Shown here: piece by piece, positions 8,950 to 17,619 of the stretch | Layout: every line of letters starts with the position of its first letter | Position numbering within the stretch: position 1 is the stretch's first letter | Assembly: GCF_014873485.1 (NCBI RefSeq) | Contig: NZ_JADBDT010000001.1 | Coordinates: 3,652,501-3,716,500, forward strand | DNA: 64,000 nt | Source: Sphingopyxis sp. OAS728 | Lineage (GTDB): Bacteria; Pseudomonadota; Alphaproteobacteria; Sphingomonadales; Sphingomonadaceae | Direction: 5' to 3' | The notes under the pieces: generated by a model | Databases searched by the model: none | Seen by the model: only the letters and a program-made list of their open reading frames with translations | What the model was told of the DNA's origin: nothing | Translations under genes and position numbers: made by a program

Positions 8950-9945
8950 TCAGAGCGCGACGTCGATCACAAGCTTGCCCTGCGCCGAACGGTCGGCAAT
9001 CGCGGCATGCGCATCGGCGGCTTCGTCGAGCGTGAAGCGACGCGGGTCGAGCCGGGGTACCAGCTTTCCCGCTTCAACCAGCTGCGTCGCTTCGGCCATG
9101 ATCTCGCCATGATGGGCGCGGCCTTCGCCGCTGAGGAGTGGCAGGAGCGTGAAGACGCCCGAATAGGTCGCAGCCCGGAAAGACAGCGGCGCGAGCGCGT
9201 GGGTGCCCCAGCCAAGGCAGCTCACGACATGCCCGAAGCGCTTGACCGCGACGAAGGCGGTGTCGAGAACCGGCCCGCCGACCGTGTCATAGACGAGATC
9301 GAACCCGGTGCCGCCAGTCAGCCGCTCGACATAGTCCGCGACCGGTTCCTCGCGGTCGATCGGGACCGCGCCGAGCGAGGTCAAATAGTCGGCGCGGCTT
9401 GCGTGGTCGACCGCGAAGACCTTTGCCCCGCGGGCGAGGGCGATCTGGACCGCGACATGGCCGACGCCGCCGGCACCGCCAAGTACGAGAACCGTCTGGC
9501 CGGCGCTGACCCTGGCCCGGTCGACCAGCCCTTCCCAGGCGGTAATCGTGACGAGCGGCAGGGCGGCCGCCTCGCGCATCGAGATGTTGGCCGGCTTGCG
9601 GGCAAGCAGCGCGGCGTCCACCGCCGCATATTCGGCGAGCGAGCCCTGGACGTTACCGACGCCGCCGGTCATGCCCCACACCTCGTCACCGGGCCGAAAG
9701 CCCGTGACGTCGGGGCCGACTTCCTCAACCACCCCGGCAAGGTCCATGCCGAGAATGCCGGGGAAGCTGTGCCGCGCATGTGCCGCCTGACCGGCGCGGA
9801 TTTTCGTGTCGAGCGGGTTCACGCCGCTCGCATGCACCCGCACCAATACCTGGCCGCTTCCGAGCACGGGACGCTCGGTCAGCACCGACCGGAAGGGCGC
9901 ATTTGCCTCATCGAGAATCAAAGCCCGCATGGGAGTCTTGGTCAT
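8950..9945 (-). CDS. Zinc-independent MDR oxidoreductase (quinone-reductase-like)
   Basis: Medium-chain dehydrogenase/reductase, 331 residues, of the NADPH:quinone oxidoreductase-like branch. It has the N-terminal GroES-like domain (SGVNPLDTKIRAG, GMDLAGVVEEVG) and the nucleotide-binding motif GGAGGVGHVAVQIA near residue 155. The cysteines that bind structural or catalytic zinc in alcohol dehydrogenases are not seen. The start at 9945 has AGGAAATCATC in front of it. It is 14 bp downstream of the DsrE-like gene and forms an operon with it. Likely role: NADPH-dependent reduction of quinones or enones during chemical stress. Confidence 0.88.
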   Translation of the reverse strand: MTKTPMRALILDEANAPFRSVLTERPVLGSGQVLVRVHASGVNPLDTKIRAGQAAHARHSFPGILGMDLAGVVEEVGPDVTGFRPGDEVWGMTGGVGNVQGSLAEYAAVDAALLARKPANISMREAAALPLVTITAWEGLVDRARVSAGQTVLVLGGAGGVGHVAVQIALARGAKVFAVDHASRADYLTSLGAVPIDREEPVADYVERLTGGTGFDLVYDTVGGPVLDTAFVAVKRFGHVVSCLGWGTHALAPLSFRAATYSGVFTLLPLLSGEGRAHHGEIMAEATQLVEAGKLVPRLDPRRFTLDEAADAHAAIADRSAQGKLVIDVAL

Positions 9946-9959
9946 GATGATTTCCTTTT

Positions 9960-10394
9960 TCATTCGGTGATTTTGACGAAGCCCTGCTGGACGAGCTGGA
10001 TCGTCCGGGCCATCGCATCGAGGTTGATCCAGATGCCCGGCAGAAGATCGGCATTGACCCAGCCGTTCGCCTTGGCCGTCGCGCCGCACAATTCCATCTG
10101 GACGCCCGCCGCCTGGAGGTCGGCGACAAGCTGCTTGTAGGGATTGCCCGTCGCGATGTTGCGCGACGCATTATAGGCATCGTCGTGCAGCGCCACATGC
10201 CCGGCATTGGTATGGAAGACCGTGATCACCTCCGAGGCAGCGCCCCAGTCGGCGATGTCCGCCGTGATAAGTCCCAGGTGAAACAGCGCGGCCGGCAGGT
10301 CGCCTTCGAAGGCAAGGCCTCCGATACTGTGGACCGATTTCACCTCGGCGAGCTTGACGGGAATATCGATGGTAAGGAGCCTTGCGTCCGACAT
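9960..10394 (-). CDS. DsrE-family-like protein
   Basis: A 144-residue soluble protein whose fold pattern (alternating hydrophobic strands, AGVQMELCGATAKANGW around 105-121 and LLPGIWINLDAM) fits the DsrE/DsrF-like family, members of which handle sulfur relay or unknown thiol chemistry. One Cys lies in the position where DsrE proteins carry their active cysteine. The start at 10394 has an AGGAAATCATC ribosome site, matching that of the next gene. A palindrome half-site lies about 93 bp upstream. The family call is tentative. Confidence 0.68.
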   Translation of the reverse strand: MSDARLLTIDIPVKLAEVKSVHSIGGLAFEGDLPAALFHLGLITADIADWGAASEVITVFHTNAGHVALHDDAYNASRNIATGNPYKQLVADLQAAGVQMELCGATAKANGWVNADLLPGIWINLDAMARTIQLVQQGFVKITE

Positions 10395-10486
10395 GATGAT
10401 TTCCTTTCGCTGTCCGGGCCGGTGCGGACCGGAGGGGAGAATTTGTCTTGCCCGACGAGAATATGCTCTTCCCCGCCCGGGAAAAT

Positions 10487-10502
10487 TCATACGTTGGTTT
10501 CG
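10487..10502. promoter_or_regulatory. Degenerate copy of the 16-bp palindrome, site B
   Basis: TCATACGTTGGTTTCG, with one good half (TCATAC) and a degenerate second half; about 11 of 16 positions fit. It lies 93 bp upstream of the DsrE-like gene, the same distance range as the better sites. It is the weakest member of the set. Confidence 0.4.
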
Positions 10503-10528
10503 GATTCGGAAGGTCCTGACGACGCGAT

Positions 10529-10558
10529 CGCCCCCGGCAGGGAGGGCTGCCGGGGGCG
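10529..10558 (-). terminator. GC-rich hairpin downstream of the quinone oxidoreductase gene
   Basis: Perfect 12-bp arms CGCCCCCGGCAG and CTGCCGGGGGCG around a 6-nt GGAGGG loop. It lies 57 bp past the stop codon of the leftward gene ending at 10615. No U-tract follows on the minus strand, so termination is likely but not certain. Confidence 0.55.
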
Positions 10559-10614
10559 CACGGGGGCGGGGCCTTGGGAGGACGCCTGGGGCTGGGCGGG
10601 CCGCCGCCGCCGTG

Positions 10615-11580
10615 TCAGGGTGTCAACAGGAGCTTGCCTGTCGAACGTCGCGACTCGATGTCGCGGTGGGCATCCGACGCGGCAGCGAGTGGATAGCTCT
10701 GCCCGACATGGAGGCGGAGCTGGCCCGATCGCATCCAGTCGAACAGCTGTCGCGACCGCGCGAGCAGCGCGTCGCGCGTGCGGACATGGTGCATGACCAC
10801 CGGGTAGGTGATCTTGATGCTCTTCGGGATCGAGAAGGGATCTATCGGCGGCAGCGGCTCCATGAGCGGCCCGAACAGCGCGAGCGTGCCATGATAGTCG
10901 ACGAGGTCGAGCGAGGTGCCAAAGCTCTCGGCGCCGGTGCCGTCATAAACGACGTCGACGCCGCGGCCGCCGGTAATCCCTCGCACCTTGTCGCCGATCT
11001 CGTCGCCGCGCCCCACGAGCACATGATCGGCGCCGGCCTCGCGCGCGAGCGACACCTTTGCCTCGCTCGATACGCGCGCGATCACCTCGCCGCCGAGTAG
11101 CTTGATCATCTGCGTGAGTAGCAGGCCGACGCCTCCCGAAGCCGCATGAACGAGTGCGACGTCACCTGGTTTCACGGGGTGGCTTTCGAACACCAGATTG
11201 CTCGCGGTGAGGCCCTGCATCATGATGCCCGCGCCATCTTCGAACGCGAGATCGTCAGGGAGGGGGACCAGCTGGTCGGCCGGGGCAATGAGCTGTTCGG
11301 CATAGCTCCCCCAGGCGAAGTACCAGGCGACACGGTCGCCGGGTCGAATGTCGACGACCCTCGGCCCGACCGCCAGCACGGTGCCGGCGCCTTCGACCCC
11401 GGGCACGACCGGAGCCGACTTGCCCGGCGTCAGGCCCCGGCGTGTTCCGGTATCCATGAAATTGACGCCGGCGGCGCTGACCGAGACCAGTGCTTCACCG
11501 GCGCCCGGCGAGGGCAGCTCGGCTTCTTCGATCCCAAGTGCTTCGGGGCCGCCGAAGGCGCGAACGACAATCGCTTTCAT
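10615..11580 (-). CDS. NADPH:quinone oxidoreductase (Qor-like)
   Basis: Zeta-crystallin-type MDR enzyme of 321 residues, near the usual length of Qor. It shows AAGVNFMDTGTRRG, GVEGAGTV, the YFAWGSYAEQ segment and the nucleotide-binding HAASGGVGLLLTQMIKLLGG. No zinc ligands are present. It reduces quinones with one electron from NADPH in characterised relatives. It follows the Gfo/Idh/MocA gene by 17 bp and is the last gene of the operon that starts with the haloperoxidase-like gene at 14044. Confidence 0.9.
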   Translation of the reverse strand: MKAIVVRAFGGPEALGIEEAELPSPGAGEALVSVSAAGVNFMDTGTRRGLTPGKSAPVVPGVEGAGTVLAVGPRVVDIRPGDRVAWYFAWGSYAEQLIAPADQLVPLPDDLAFEDGAGIMMQGLTASNLVFESHPVKPGDVALVHAASGGVGLLLTQMIKLLGGEVIARVSSEAKVSLAREAGADHVLVGRGDEIGDKVRGITGGRGVDVVYDGTGAESFGTSLDLVDYHGTLALFGPLMEPLPPIDPFSIPKSIKITYPVVMHHVRTRDALLARSRQLFDWMRSGQLRLHVGQSYPLAAASDAHRDIESRRSTGKLLLTP

Positions 11581-11597
11581 ATCTTGTCTCCTTGCTC

Positions 11598-12689
11598 TCA
11601 GGCCGCGCCGACGGCGCTGCCGCGCTGCGCGATCGTGTCGATCAACCGGTGAAGTGCGACGGCATCGTCGAAGCTTGGGGCAAGCGACGTCCCCCCGAGC
11701 ATGTCCGAGGCAAGCCGTTCATAGGCGAGGGCGACGCTCTGCGCCGGGCCGGCCTCGAAACGCGTCGCGCCATAGCGCTCGGGAATTTCGAGGGCGTGGA
11801 GGGTCTCTTCGCCGCGCGCACCGCGCAGTTCGAAGTCGCCGATCCCGACATATCCGACGGGCGCGGTCAGGATAAGATCGCCGGCGGTGCCGTTGATCTC
11901 GACGAGGAAATTGGTGCCGCGCGACAGGCCGCCACGGAAATGCGCCGAAAGCGCTGCGCCATTGCCGAGCCGGCCCGCGACCATCACCTGGTCGGCGACG
12001 GTCATCGGGACTTCGGCGCCGGTCTCCTCGATGCGGATGGTGGGGCGTGCGGTGCCGAGCACCGCCGACAGCGTATCGAACTCGCTGCCAAGAGCATGCA
12101 GAAGGCCGTCGAGCGAGTGCGCGAACGGCACGTTCAGCATGGCCGCGCCGCTTGCCGGATCGAGCGTATAGGCGAAGCCCTCGCTCAGCGTCTCGCCCCA
12201 GACGATGCCCGAGCCGATCATCGTCGCCGAGAGCGGCTTGCCGACATAGCCTTCGGCAATGAGGTCTCGCAGATAGGCGAAGGCCGGGATGGCGCGGGTC
12301 TGGAGACCGATGGCGGTGCGGACGCCATGCTGCGCTGTGAGATCGCGCATCGCAGACGCCTCGGCGAGGCTCGTCCCGAGCGGCCATTCCGAAAAGACCG
12401 CCTTTCCGGCAGCCGCCGCCTTCGCGACGAGATCGCGGTGCTCGAGCACCTTCACAGCGACGACGACAAGATCGACGTCGCCCTGGGCCACCAGCTCGTC
12501 GGCGGAGCCGAACGCATGGTCGACGCCATATTTGGCGGCAGCCGCCGCGGCGACCTCGGCGCTGTGATGGCTGACGGCGGCGATGCGATATTGGGGAAGC
12601 TGAAGCAGGGCGGGGACATGGGCCGTGCTTGCCCAGCCCTTGTCGGGGTGAACGCCGATGATGCCGACGTTGATACGATCCTTGGTCAT
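11598..12689 (-). CDS. Gfo/Idh/MocA-family oxidoreductase
   Basis: NAD(P)-dependent sugar or polyol dehydrogenase-like protein, 363 residues. The N-terminal Rossmann domain begins INVGIIGVHPDKGW and includes SEWPLGTSLAEA, the position equivalent to the EKP motif, where the expected Lys is replaced. The C-terminal alpha/beta domain follows from about residue 125. The missing EKP lysine may alter or abolish dehydrogenase activity. AGGAATTCATC precedes the start; the NTF2-like gene ends 9 bp upstream. Confidence 0.86.
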   Translation of the reverse strand: MTKDRINVGIIGVHPDKGWASTAHVPALLQLPQYRIAAVSHHSAEVAAAAAAKYGVDHAFGSADELVAQGDVDLVVVAVKVLEHRDLVAKAAAAGKAVFSEWPLGTSLAEASAMRDLTAQHGVRTAIGLQTRAIPAFAYLRDLIAEGYVGKPLSATMIGSGIVWGETLSEGFAYTLDPASGAAMLNVPFAHSLDGLLHALGSEFDTLSAVLGTARPTIRIEETGAEVPMTVADQVMVAGRLGNGAALSAHFRGGLSRGTNFLVEINGTAGDLILTAPVGYVGIGDFELRGARGEETLHALEIPERYGATRFEAGPAQSVALAYERLASDMLGGTSLAPSFDDAVALHRLIDTIAQRGSAVGAA

Positions 12690-12698
12690 GATGAATTC

Positions 12699-13139
12699 CT
12701 ATGCCTGGCTGATGTCGAGGATGGTGCGGCGCAGCTCGAGCTCGGCGATGCGCCAGCCGTCCGGACCACGCTCCCAGATTTCGTGATAATGGCCGTAGCC
12801 GTTCATCCGCGCGGTCTCGTCGGGAGCTGCGTCGGGGAAGACGATGACGTCTTCCATCGACCAGACCGCGGCCACGCGGCCGTCGGGGAGTTCGTCAATC
12901 TCGGCGTTATGGATCTGGTGGATCGAGCGGCCCTTTGCGAGAAACTGGCTCGACAGGGCGACGAATGCCTCGCGCTCGTCGAAGGCGAACAGGAGATCGC
13001 CGTCGGGGCCGAACATGCGTATCTTCGGCGCTTCGGCGAGAAGCCCCGCGAAGGCCTCCCACTGCTTGGTGTCGATGAAGCGGCAGTAGCGGGCTTTCGC
13101 CGCTGCTATTTCGTCGGCCGGGCTTTTTGTCGTCATCAT
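12699..13139 (-). CDS. NTF2-like (SnoaL-type) protein
   Basis: A 146-residue single-domain protein with the cone-shaped NTF2/SnoaL pattern: an N-terminal helix (IAAAKARYCRFIDTKQWEAF), HQIHNAEIDELPDGRVAAVWSMED in the middle, and HYHEIWERGPDGWRIAELELRRT at the end. The family includes dehydratases, isomerases and binding proteins; a catalytic role cannot be assigned. An AGGAACAAA sequence precedes the double ATG. It is in the operon between the haloperoxidase-like and Gfo/Idh/MocA genes. Confidence 0.83.
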   Translation of the reverse strand: MMTTKSPADEIAAAKARYCRFIDTKQWEAFAGLLAEAPKIRMFGPDGDLLFAFDEREAFVALSSQFLAKGRSIHQIHNAEIDELPDGRVAAVWSMEDVIVFPDAAPDETARMNGYGHYHEIWERGPDGWRIAELELRRTILDISQA

Positions 13140-13222
13140 TTTGTTCCTGCGTCTGGAGGGGAGAAAAGCCGGAGCAGGCGCCGCCCGCGTTGTACGGGTC
13201 GGCGCTGCCCTTCGGGTTCGGG

Positions 13223-14044
13223 TCAGCTCTCGATGAAGGCGAGGAGGTCGGCGTTGACCTGCTCCTTCATCGTGATCGGCATGCCGTGCGGGCCGCCTTT
13301 GTAAATCTTGAGCTGGCCCTGCGGGAGGAGGCCCACCGAGAGCCGCGCCGAGGCATCGATCGGGACGATCTGGTCGTCCGAACCGTGGAGAACCAGCGTC
13401 GGGATCGTCATCCGCTTCAGGTCTTCGCTATAGTCGACCTCGGAAAATTCATGGACGCAGTCATATTGGCCCTTGAGGCCGCCCATCATGCCCTGCAGCC
13501 AGAAATGGTCGCGGGTGCCTTCCGAAATCGCCGCTCCGGCGCGGTTGTAGCCGAAGAAGGGCGTCGTCAGATCCTTGTAGAACTGGCTGCGGTTGTCGAG
13601 CAGCGCGGCCCTGATGTCGTCGAAGGCCGCGAGCGGCGTCCCGTTGGGATTGGTCTCGCTTTGCAGCATGACCGGCGGCACGGCGCTGATCAGAACCGCC
13701 TTGGCAACGCGGCTGGTGCCGTGACGGCCAATATAGTGGGCGACTTCGCCGCCGCCCGTCGAGTGGCCGACGAGAATGATGTCGCGAAGGTCGAGCGTCT
13801 CGATCAGCGCTGCGAGGTCGTCGGCATAATGGCCCATGTCGTTGCCGTCCCAGACCTGGTCGGAGCGGCCATGGCTGCGGCGATCATGCGCGATGACGCG
13901 ATAACCGCGTTCGCCGAGAAACTGCATCTGGCTGTCCCAGGCATCGGCCGAGAGCGGCCAGCCATGGCAGAAAAGGACGGGCTGGCCGGCGCCGAGATCC
14001 TTGTAGTAGATCGACACGCCGTCGGGGGTCTTGATGAAGCTCAT
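13223..14044 (-). CDS. Cytoplasmic haloperoxidase-like alpha/beta hydrolase
   Basis: Non-heme chloroperoxidase/arylesterase-type alpha/beta hydrolase, 273 residues, the usual length for the family. Motifs: [24 protein letters not shown], nucleophile Ser95 in GHSTGGG, acid in HGSDDQIVP and His in GGPHGMP. It is a close paralogue of the Tat-exported protein at 618-1604 but lacks a signal peptide, so the island holds one cytoplasmic and one exported copy. It leads the leftward operon to the quinone oxidoreductase at 10615; a weak copy of the 16-bp palindrome lies 80 bp upstream. Confidence 0.92.
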   Translation of the reverse strand: MSFIKTPDGVSIYYKDLGAGQPVLFCHGWPLSADAWDSQMQFLGERGYRVIAHDRRSHGRSDQVWDGNDMGHYADDLAALIETLDLRDIILVGHSTGGGEVAHYIGRHGTSRVAKAVLISAVPPVMLQSETNPNGTPLAAFDDIRAALLDNRSQFYKDLTTPFFGYNRAGAAISEGTRDHFWLQGMMGGLKGQYDCVHEFSEVDYSEDLKRMTIPTLVLHGSDDQIVPIDASARLSVGLLPQGQLKIYKGGPHGMPITMKEQVNADLLAFIES

Positions 14045-14123
14045 GATCCTACTCCTTGCTCATGCGCGAGAGATTTCGCGGGATTGGCGGGAGCATTTTC
14101 GGGTCGCGAGGACACGCTTCCCA

Positions 14124-14139
14124 TCATTCTTAGGTTTTA
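14124..14139. promoter_or_regulatory. Degenerate copy of the 16-bp palindrome, site C
   Basis: TCATTCTTAGGTTTTA, 12 of 16 positions of the symmetric form, 80 bp upstream of the haloperoxidase-like gene start. Confidence 0.42.
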
Positions 14140-14156
14140 ATTATGGCGCGGCCGGC

Positions 14157-14306
14157 TCAGTCGAAGATGTTCGCCGCGGGCGGGTCGCTCGCCGGAAAAC
14201 TGTCTTCGAGCGCATGATCGATGCGTTCCTCGGTCACGGCACGCGGATCGGGTGTCGGCGCGGCTTCGGCGTCGGGGCGCTGGCTTGCGGTATCGGATTT
14301 CGACAT
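14157..14306 (-). CDS. Small acidic protein with ALEDSFPASDPPA motif
   Basis: A 49-residue hydrophilic, Pro- and acid-rich protein. The C-terminal half, ERIDHALEDSFPASDPPA, is a motif I recognise from small uncharacterised alphaproteobacterial proteins. No membrane segment or signal is present. GGAGACCGATC precedes the ATG at 14306, so translation is likely. A copy of the 16-bp palindrome lies 73 bp upstream, giving it its own promoter inside the regulator cluster. A stress-related adaptor or intrinsically disordered role is only a guess. Confidence 0.75.
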   Translation of the reverse strand: MSKSDTASQRPDAEAAPTPDPRAVTEERIDHALEDSFPASDPPAANIFD

Positions 14307-14378
14307 GATCGGTCTCCACGGCGGACACGGCTGTGCCGCTTGCGGAGCGAAGATAGGATCGCCGCGCGCCATGATGAT

Positions 14379-14394
14379 TCACATCTTGGTATGA
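14379..14394. promoter_or_regulatory. 16-bp palindromic operator candidate, site D
   Basis: TCACATCTTGGTATGA, 13 of 16 positions of the symmetric form, 73 bp upstream of the small acidic protein gene and just past the stop of the FixJ-type regulator gene. Confidence 0.55.
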
Positions 14395-14422
14395 CTGGAC
14401 GGCCCTGACGCCCTGCGCAGGA

Positions 14423-15112
14423 TCAGCGGTTGAAGCGGCTCGCCGATGCCTCGCGCGCGCCCAGTTCCTCTGCCATCCGGACGAGGTCGGCGAGCGAGTC
14501 GGCCTGCATCTTGCGGGTCATGTTTCCGCGGTGGATCTTCACCGTGATCTCGCTGAGCCCGAGACGCGCGGCGATCTGCTTGTTCATCAGGCCGGCGGTC
14601 ACCAGTCCCATGATTTCACGTTCGCGGTTGGTGAGGGCGTTATAACGCTGGCGGGTGCCGTCGAGCGCCGCGCTCGCGGCGCGCCGCACTTCGTCCTTGC
14701 GGATTGCATCCGATACGGCTGCGAGAAGCACATCGTCCGAAAGCGGCTTGGCGAGGAAATCGAGCGCGCCCGCGCGCATGCCGCGCACGGTCATCGGGAT
14801 GTCGCCATAGCCGCTCATCAGGATGACCGGCACGGCGATCTCGTTGCCGGCGAGCTCTTCCTGGAAGTCGAGGCCGTTGGCATCGCCGAGGTTGATGTCG
14901 AGAAGCAGGCACGCCGCACGATCGACACTCTCGCACATGACGAATTCCGAGGTGGAGGCGTAGGTCTGGACCGAGAACCCCTCCGAGCGGAGCAGGCTCT
15001 CGATGCTGCCGCGGATGTCGGGATCGTCGTCGAGCACGCACACGAGCGGCGGCAGCGGCGGCGCGTTTTCGCACGCCGTGTCGGCGCCGCCGCGGTTTTG
15101 CCTGATCAGCAT
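14423..15112 (-). CDS. FixJ-type response regulator
   Basis: DNA-binding response regulator of 229 residues. The receiver (about 22-140) has CVLDDD, phospho-acceptor Asp72 (LLLDINLGD) and Lys122. The C-terminal LuxR-type HTH (about 160-225) contains TNREREIMGLV and the recognition segment [11 protein letters not shown], shared with the regulator at 1601-2392. It overlaps the receiver-only gene by 7 bp, and the PAS kinase lies upstream on the same strand, so it is the probable transcriptional output of that phosphorelay and the best candidate reader of the local 16-bp palindrome. Confidence 0.92.
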   Translation of the reverse strand: MLIRQNRGGADTACENAPPLPPLVCVLDDDPDIRGSIESLLRSEGFSVQTYASTSEFVMCESVDRAACLLLDINLGDANGLDFQEELAGNEIAVPVILMSGYGDIPMTVRGMRAGALDFLAKPLSDDVLLAAVSDAIRKDEVRRAASAALDGTRQRYNALTNREREIMGLVTAGLMNKQIAARLGLSEITVKIHRGNMTRKMQADSLADLVRMAEELGAREASASRFNR

Positions 15113-15468
15113 AACACATCCTCCAGCTTGTCGATGAGAAGGTCGCCGTCGATCGGCTTCACGAAGAAGCCGGCCACGCCCTGGTCCTCGGCGTCCCGGC
15201 GGACGACGTCGGTCGGAAAGGCCGTCATGAGGATCACCGGCAGCGACGGCCGGTCGCGCGCGATCTTCCGGTGGAGTTCGAGGCCGTTCAGCCCGGGCAT
15301 GTTGAAGTCGGTGAGAAGGCAGTCGATGATGTCGCGGTGGGACGAGGCAAGGAAGCTTTCCGCGCTGCGAAAGCAGAACGGGCGATAGCCCGCCGAACGC
15401 AGCAGGCTTTCGATGCTGGTGCGGACATCTTCATCGTCGTCGACGACGCCCACCAAATTACTCGGCAC
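15106..15468 (-). CDS. Receiver-only response regulator
   Basis: A 120-residue stand-alone receiver: VVDDDEDVR acidic patch, phospho-acceptor Asp54 (LLTDFNMPG), Thr near 82 and Lys104 (FFVKPID). There is no output domain. It overlaps the FixJ-type gene and lies 111 bp past the kinase stop. Single-domain receivers of this kind act as phosphate sinks or intermediates; here it may tune the flow from the PAS kinase to the DNA-binding regulator. Confidence 0.9.
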   Translation of the reverse strand: MPSNLVGVVDDDEDVRTSIESLLRSAGYRPFCFRSAESFLASSHRDIIDCLLTDFNMPGLNGLELHRKIARDRPSLPVILMTAFPTDVVRRDAEDQGVAGFFVKPIDGDLLIDKLEDVLC

Positions 15469-15522
15469 GTCACTTCTCCTGACAGGAGCCTCCGCAACAG
15501 CAGCTGCGTGGCCCCGCCGCCA

Positions 15523-15538
15523 TCATACCTAAGGATGA
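15523..15538. promoter_or_regulatory. 16-bp palindromic operator candidate, site E
   Basis: TCATACCTAAGGATGA, 14 of 16 positions of the symmetric form, 55 bp upstream of the receiver gene and between it and the kinase gene. If real it gives the regulator pair its own, possibly autoregulated, promoter. Confidence 0.58.
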
Positions 15539-15579
15539 TGTGAGTCCGGTATAGCATGGCGGCGGCGGCTCCCACCCGC

Positions 15580-17457
15580 CTAAACCGCGACCGGGATGGT
15601 GAAGCTGATCGTCGCCCCGCCGCCGGGATTGTTGGCGGCGGAAATGCGCCCGCCATGCGCCTCGACGATCGATCGCGAAATCGACAACCCCATGCCCATT
15701 CCGTCGGGTTTCGTCGTGTAAAAGGCGTCGAACAGGGCATGCGGTTCGATCCCGACGATACCGCTGCCGCGATCTGCGACAGCGATGTGCGCCATGCCGT
15801 CCGTATCGATCGTAGCCGTAATCGATATGTCGCCCCCCGGTTCGGCCTCCGCGCTCGCATGGATTGCGTTCATGACGAGGTTCACCAGGATCTGCTGGAT
15901 CTGGATACGGTCGGCCGCTATGCTGATGTCCGAGGGCTCGATTTCGGTGCGGATCGTGATGCGCGCCGCGCACGCCTCGCGATCGACAAGCGCCAGCGCT
16001 TCATCGACGAGCTCGGAGAGCGAGATCGCTTCAATCTGGGCGCTGCCCTTGCGCGCGAGGCTGCGCACCCTCGCGATGATCGCACCCGCGCGCTCGCTGT
16101 TCGCATCGATCCGTTCGATGCAGTTGCCGACTTCGTAAAGGTCGGGCGTATCGCGCTTGAGCCAGCGGCGTGCCGATTTCGCATAGGTCATGATGGCCGA
16201 GAGCGGCTGATTGACTTCATGGGCAATGGAGGCCGCAAGCTGGCCGAGGATCGATACGCGCGACGCATGGGCAAGCTCGACCATGTTGCGCTCGAGCCGC
16301 GCGCGGTCCTCGTTTCGCTCGGTCATGTCGATGGCCATGATGAGGACGCGAGACCAGGGCTCGCCTTCGGGAACCAGTCTCACCCGCAGAACCACGTCGA
16401 GCGGCTTGCCTTCGAGATTGTTGATCCGCGTCTCGACCTCGACCAGATCCTCGCCGCTGGCCAGCCGCGCGAAAAGCGTCGCAAGCGCGAGGCCGTTCGT
16501 CTCGGGATAGCGCGCGATGACATTCTTCCCGATCAGTTCGCTGCGATCGGCAACACCGAACAGTGTCGCGGCCGCCTGGTTGGCCTCATGGATGTGCGGC
16601 GTTGCCGCCACCTTCCGCAGCAGGTCGGGATTGGCGAGGAGATAGGCCTCCAGATCTTCGCCATCCGGAGCGATCGTCTCGAGGAGCTGGCGCACCCCGG
16701 TCCAGTCGGTCTCCCACGCCGCGAACCCCGCGGCATCGAAAATGGCCTGATACCGGTTTTCGGAGGCCCGCCGCGCCGCATCGGCCCGGCGCTGCTCGGA
16801 CAAGTCGATGCTTGCCTCGATCAACCCGTCCGGCGCGCCGGCGAGATTGCGTCGGCGCACCATGCGGGTCGACACCGCGAAGGGCACGCCGTCCTTCCCC
16901 GTGCCCGCCATCTCTTCGGTGAGCGCGCCGCTCTGCTCAAGCCGTTGTTTCGCGGCGTCGCGCGGGGCCTCGAGTGTGATGAGGTCGTCATAGGCCCGGC
17001 CGATCGCCTCCTCGGCGGACCAGCCATAAATTTGGGCGGCGCCTTCGTTCCAGCCCGCGACCCGATCATGGCGGTCGAGGACGATGACGCTGTCGTGCGT
17101 GAGTGCGAGGATATTGGCCTGTTCGCTGCACAGCTTCCTCGTGTTGAGAATGCCATAGGACAGGATGGTGGTGACGCCGATTGCGGCGAGGCTGACGCCG
17201 AGCCGGACATGCGCGGCGCCGACCGGCTCGCCCCAATGACCGGCAAGGAAGGCAATCATTGCCGCGATCGCGGCGACTATGCCGCCCAGAGCGACCATTC
17301 CCGGTCTGCCTGCGCGCGTCAGCAGGATGATGCAGACCGTGTACAGGACGGCGATAGCCCCGCCGAGCGGGCTGAACATGTCGACCGCGAAGATGCCGAT
17401 GCCGAGCGCGAGTGCGAGCAGCGCGAACGCGGTTGACCCTGTAAGCTTCGTCCCCAT
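15580..17457 (-). CDS. Membrane PAS-domain sensor histidine kinase
   Basis: Sensor kinase of 625 residues. Four to five N-terminal membrane helices (about 5-125) are followed by a PAS region beginning [31 protein letters not shown] and a second PAS-like region (about 245-385). Next come a HisKA domain with His413 in [17 protein letters not shown] and a HATPase_c domain ending [12 protein letters not shown]. The HisKA/ATPase part is FixL/DctB-like. No haem-ligand signature was identified in the PAS domains. The start at 17457 is chosen because GGAGGGGTCCG precedes it. It is divergent from the metallo-hydrolase and upstream of the two response regulators. Confidence 0.92.
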   Translation of the reverse strand: MGTKLTGSTAFALLALALGIGIFAVDMFSPLGGAIAVLYTVCIILLTRAGRPGMVALGGIVAAIAAMIAFLAGHWGEPVGAAHVRLGVSLAAIGVTTILSYGILNTRKLCSEQANILALTHDSVIVLDRHDRVAGWNEGAAQIYGWSAEEAIGRAYDDLITLEAPRDAAKQRLEQSGALTEEMAGTGKDGVPFAVSTRMVRRRNLAGAPDGLIEASIDLSEQRRADAARRASENRYQAIFDAAGFAAWETDWTGVRQLLETIAPDGEDLEAYLLANPDLLRKVAATPHIHEANQAAATLFGVADRSELIGKNVIARYPETNGLALATLFARLASGEDLVEVETRINNLEGKPLDVVLRVRLVPEGEPWSRVLIMAIDMTERNEDRARLERNMVELAHASRVSILGQLAASIAHEVNQPLSAIMTYAKSARRWLKRDTPDLYEVGNCIERIDANSERAGAIIARVRSLARKGSAQIEAISLSELVDEALALVDREACAARITIRTEIEPSDISIAADRIQIQQILVNLVMNAIHASAEAEPGGDISITATIDTDGMAHIAVADRGSGIVGIEPHALFDAFYTTKPDGMGMGLSISRSIVEAHGGRISAANNPGGGATISFTIPVAV

Positions 17458-17619
17458 CGGACCCCTCCGGACGGGCAGCATGCATGCCGCTTGTCTCCGC
17501 CATCGCACCGGACCCGAGCCCCGAGCAAGCGCAATCGGCAGGTCTAAACCTTCATATTAGTTACTCGCCCTCTCAACTGACCGATGATCGGCTCCTCGCA
17601 ACAGTATCGGAGTCACATC

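Noticed and set aside
11490..13304. 604-codon plus-strand frame
   Set aside because: It runs antisense to the Gfo/Idh/MocA and NTF2-like genes, both of which have domains and ribosome sites.
15556..17436. 626-codon plus-strand frame
   Set aside because: Antisense to the PAS kinase; composition is a mirror of the kinase codons.
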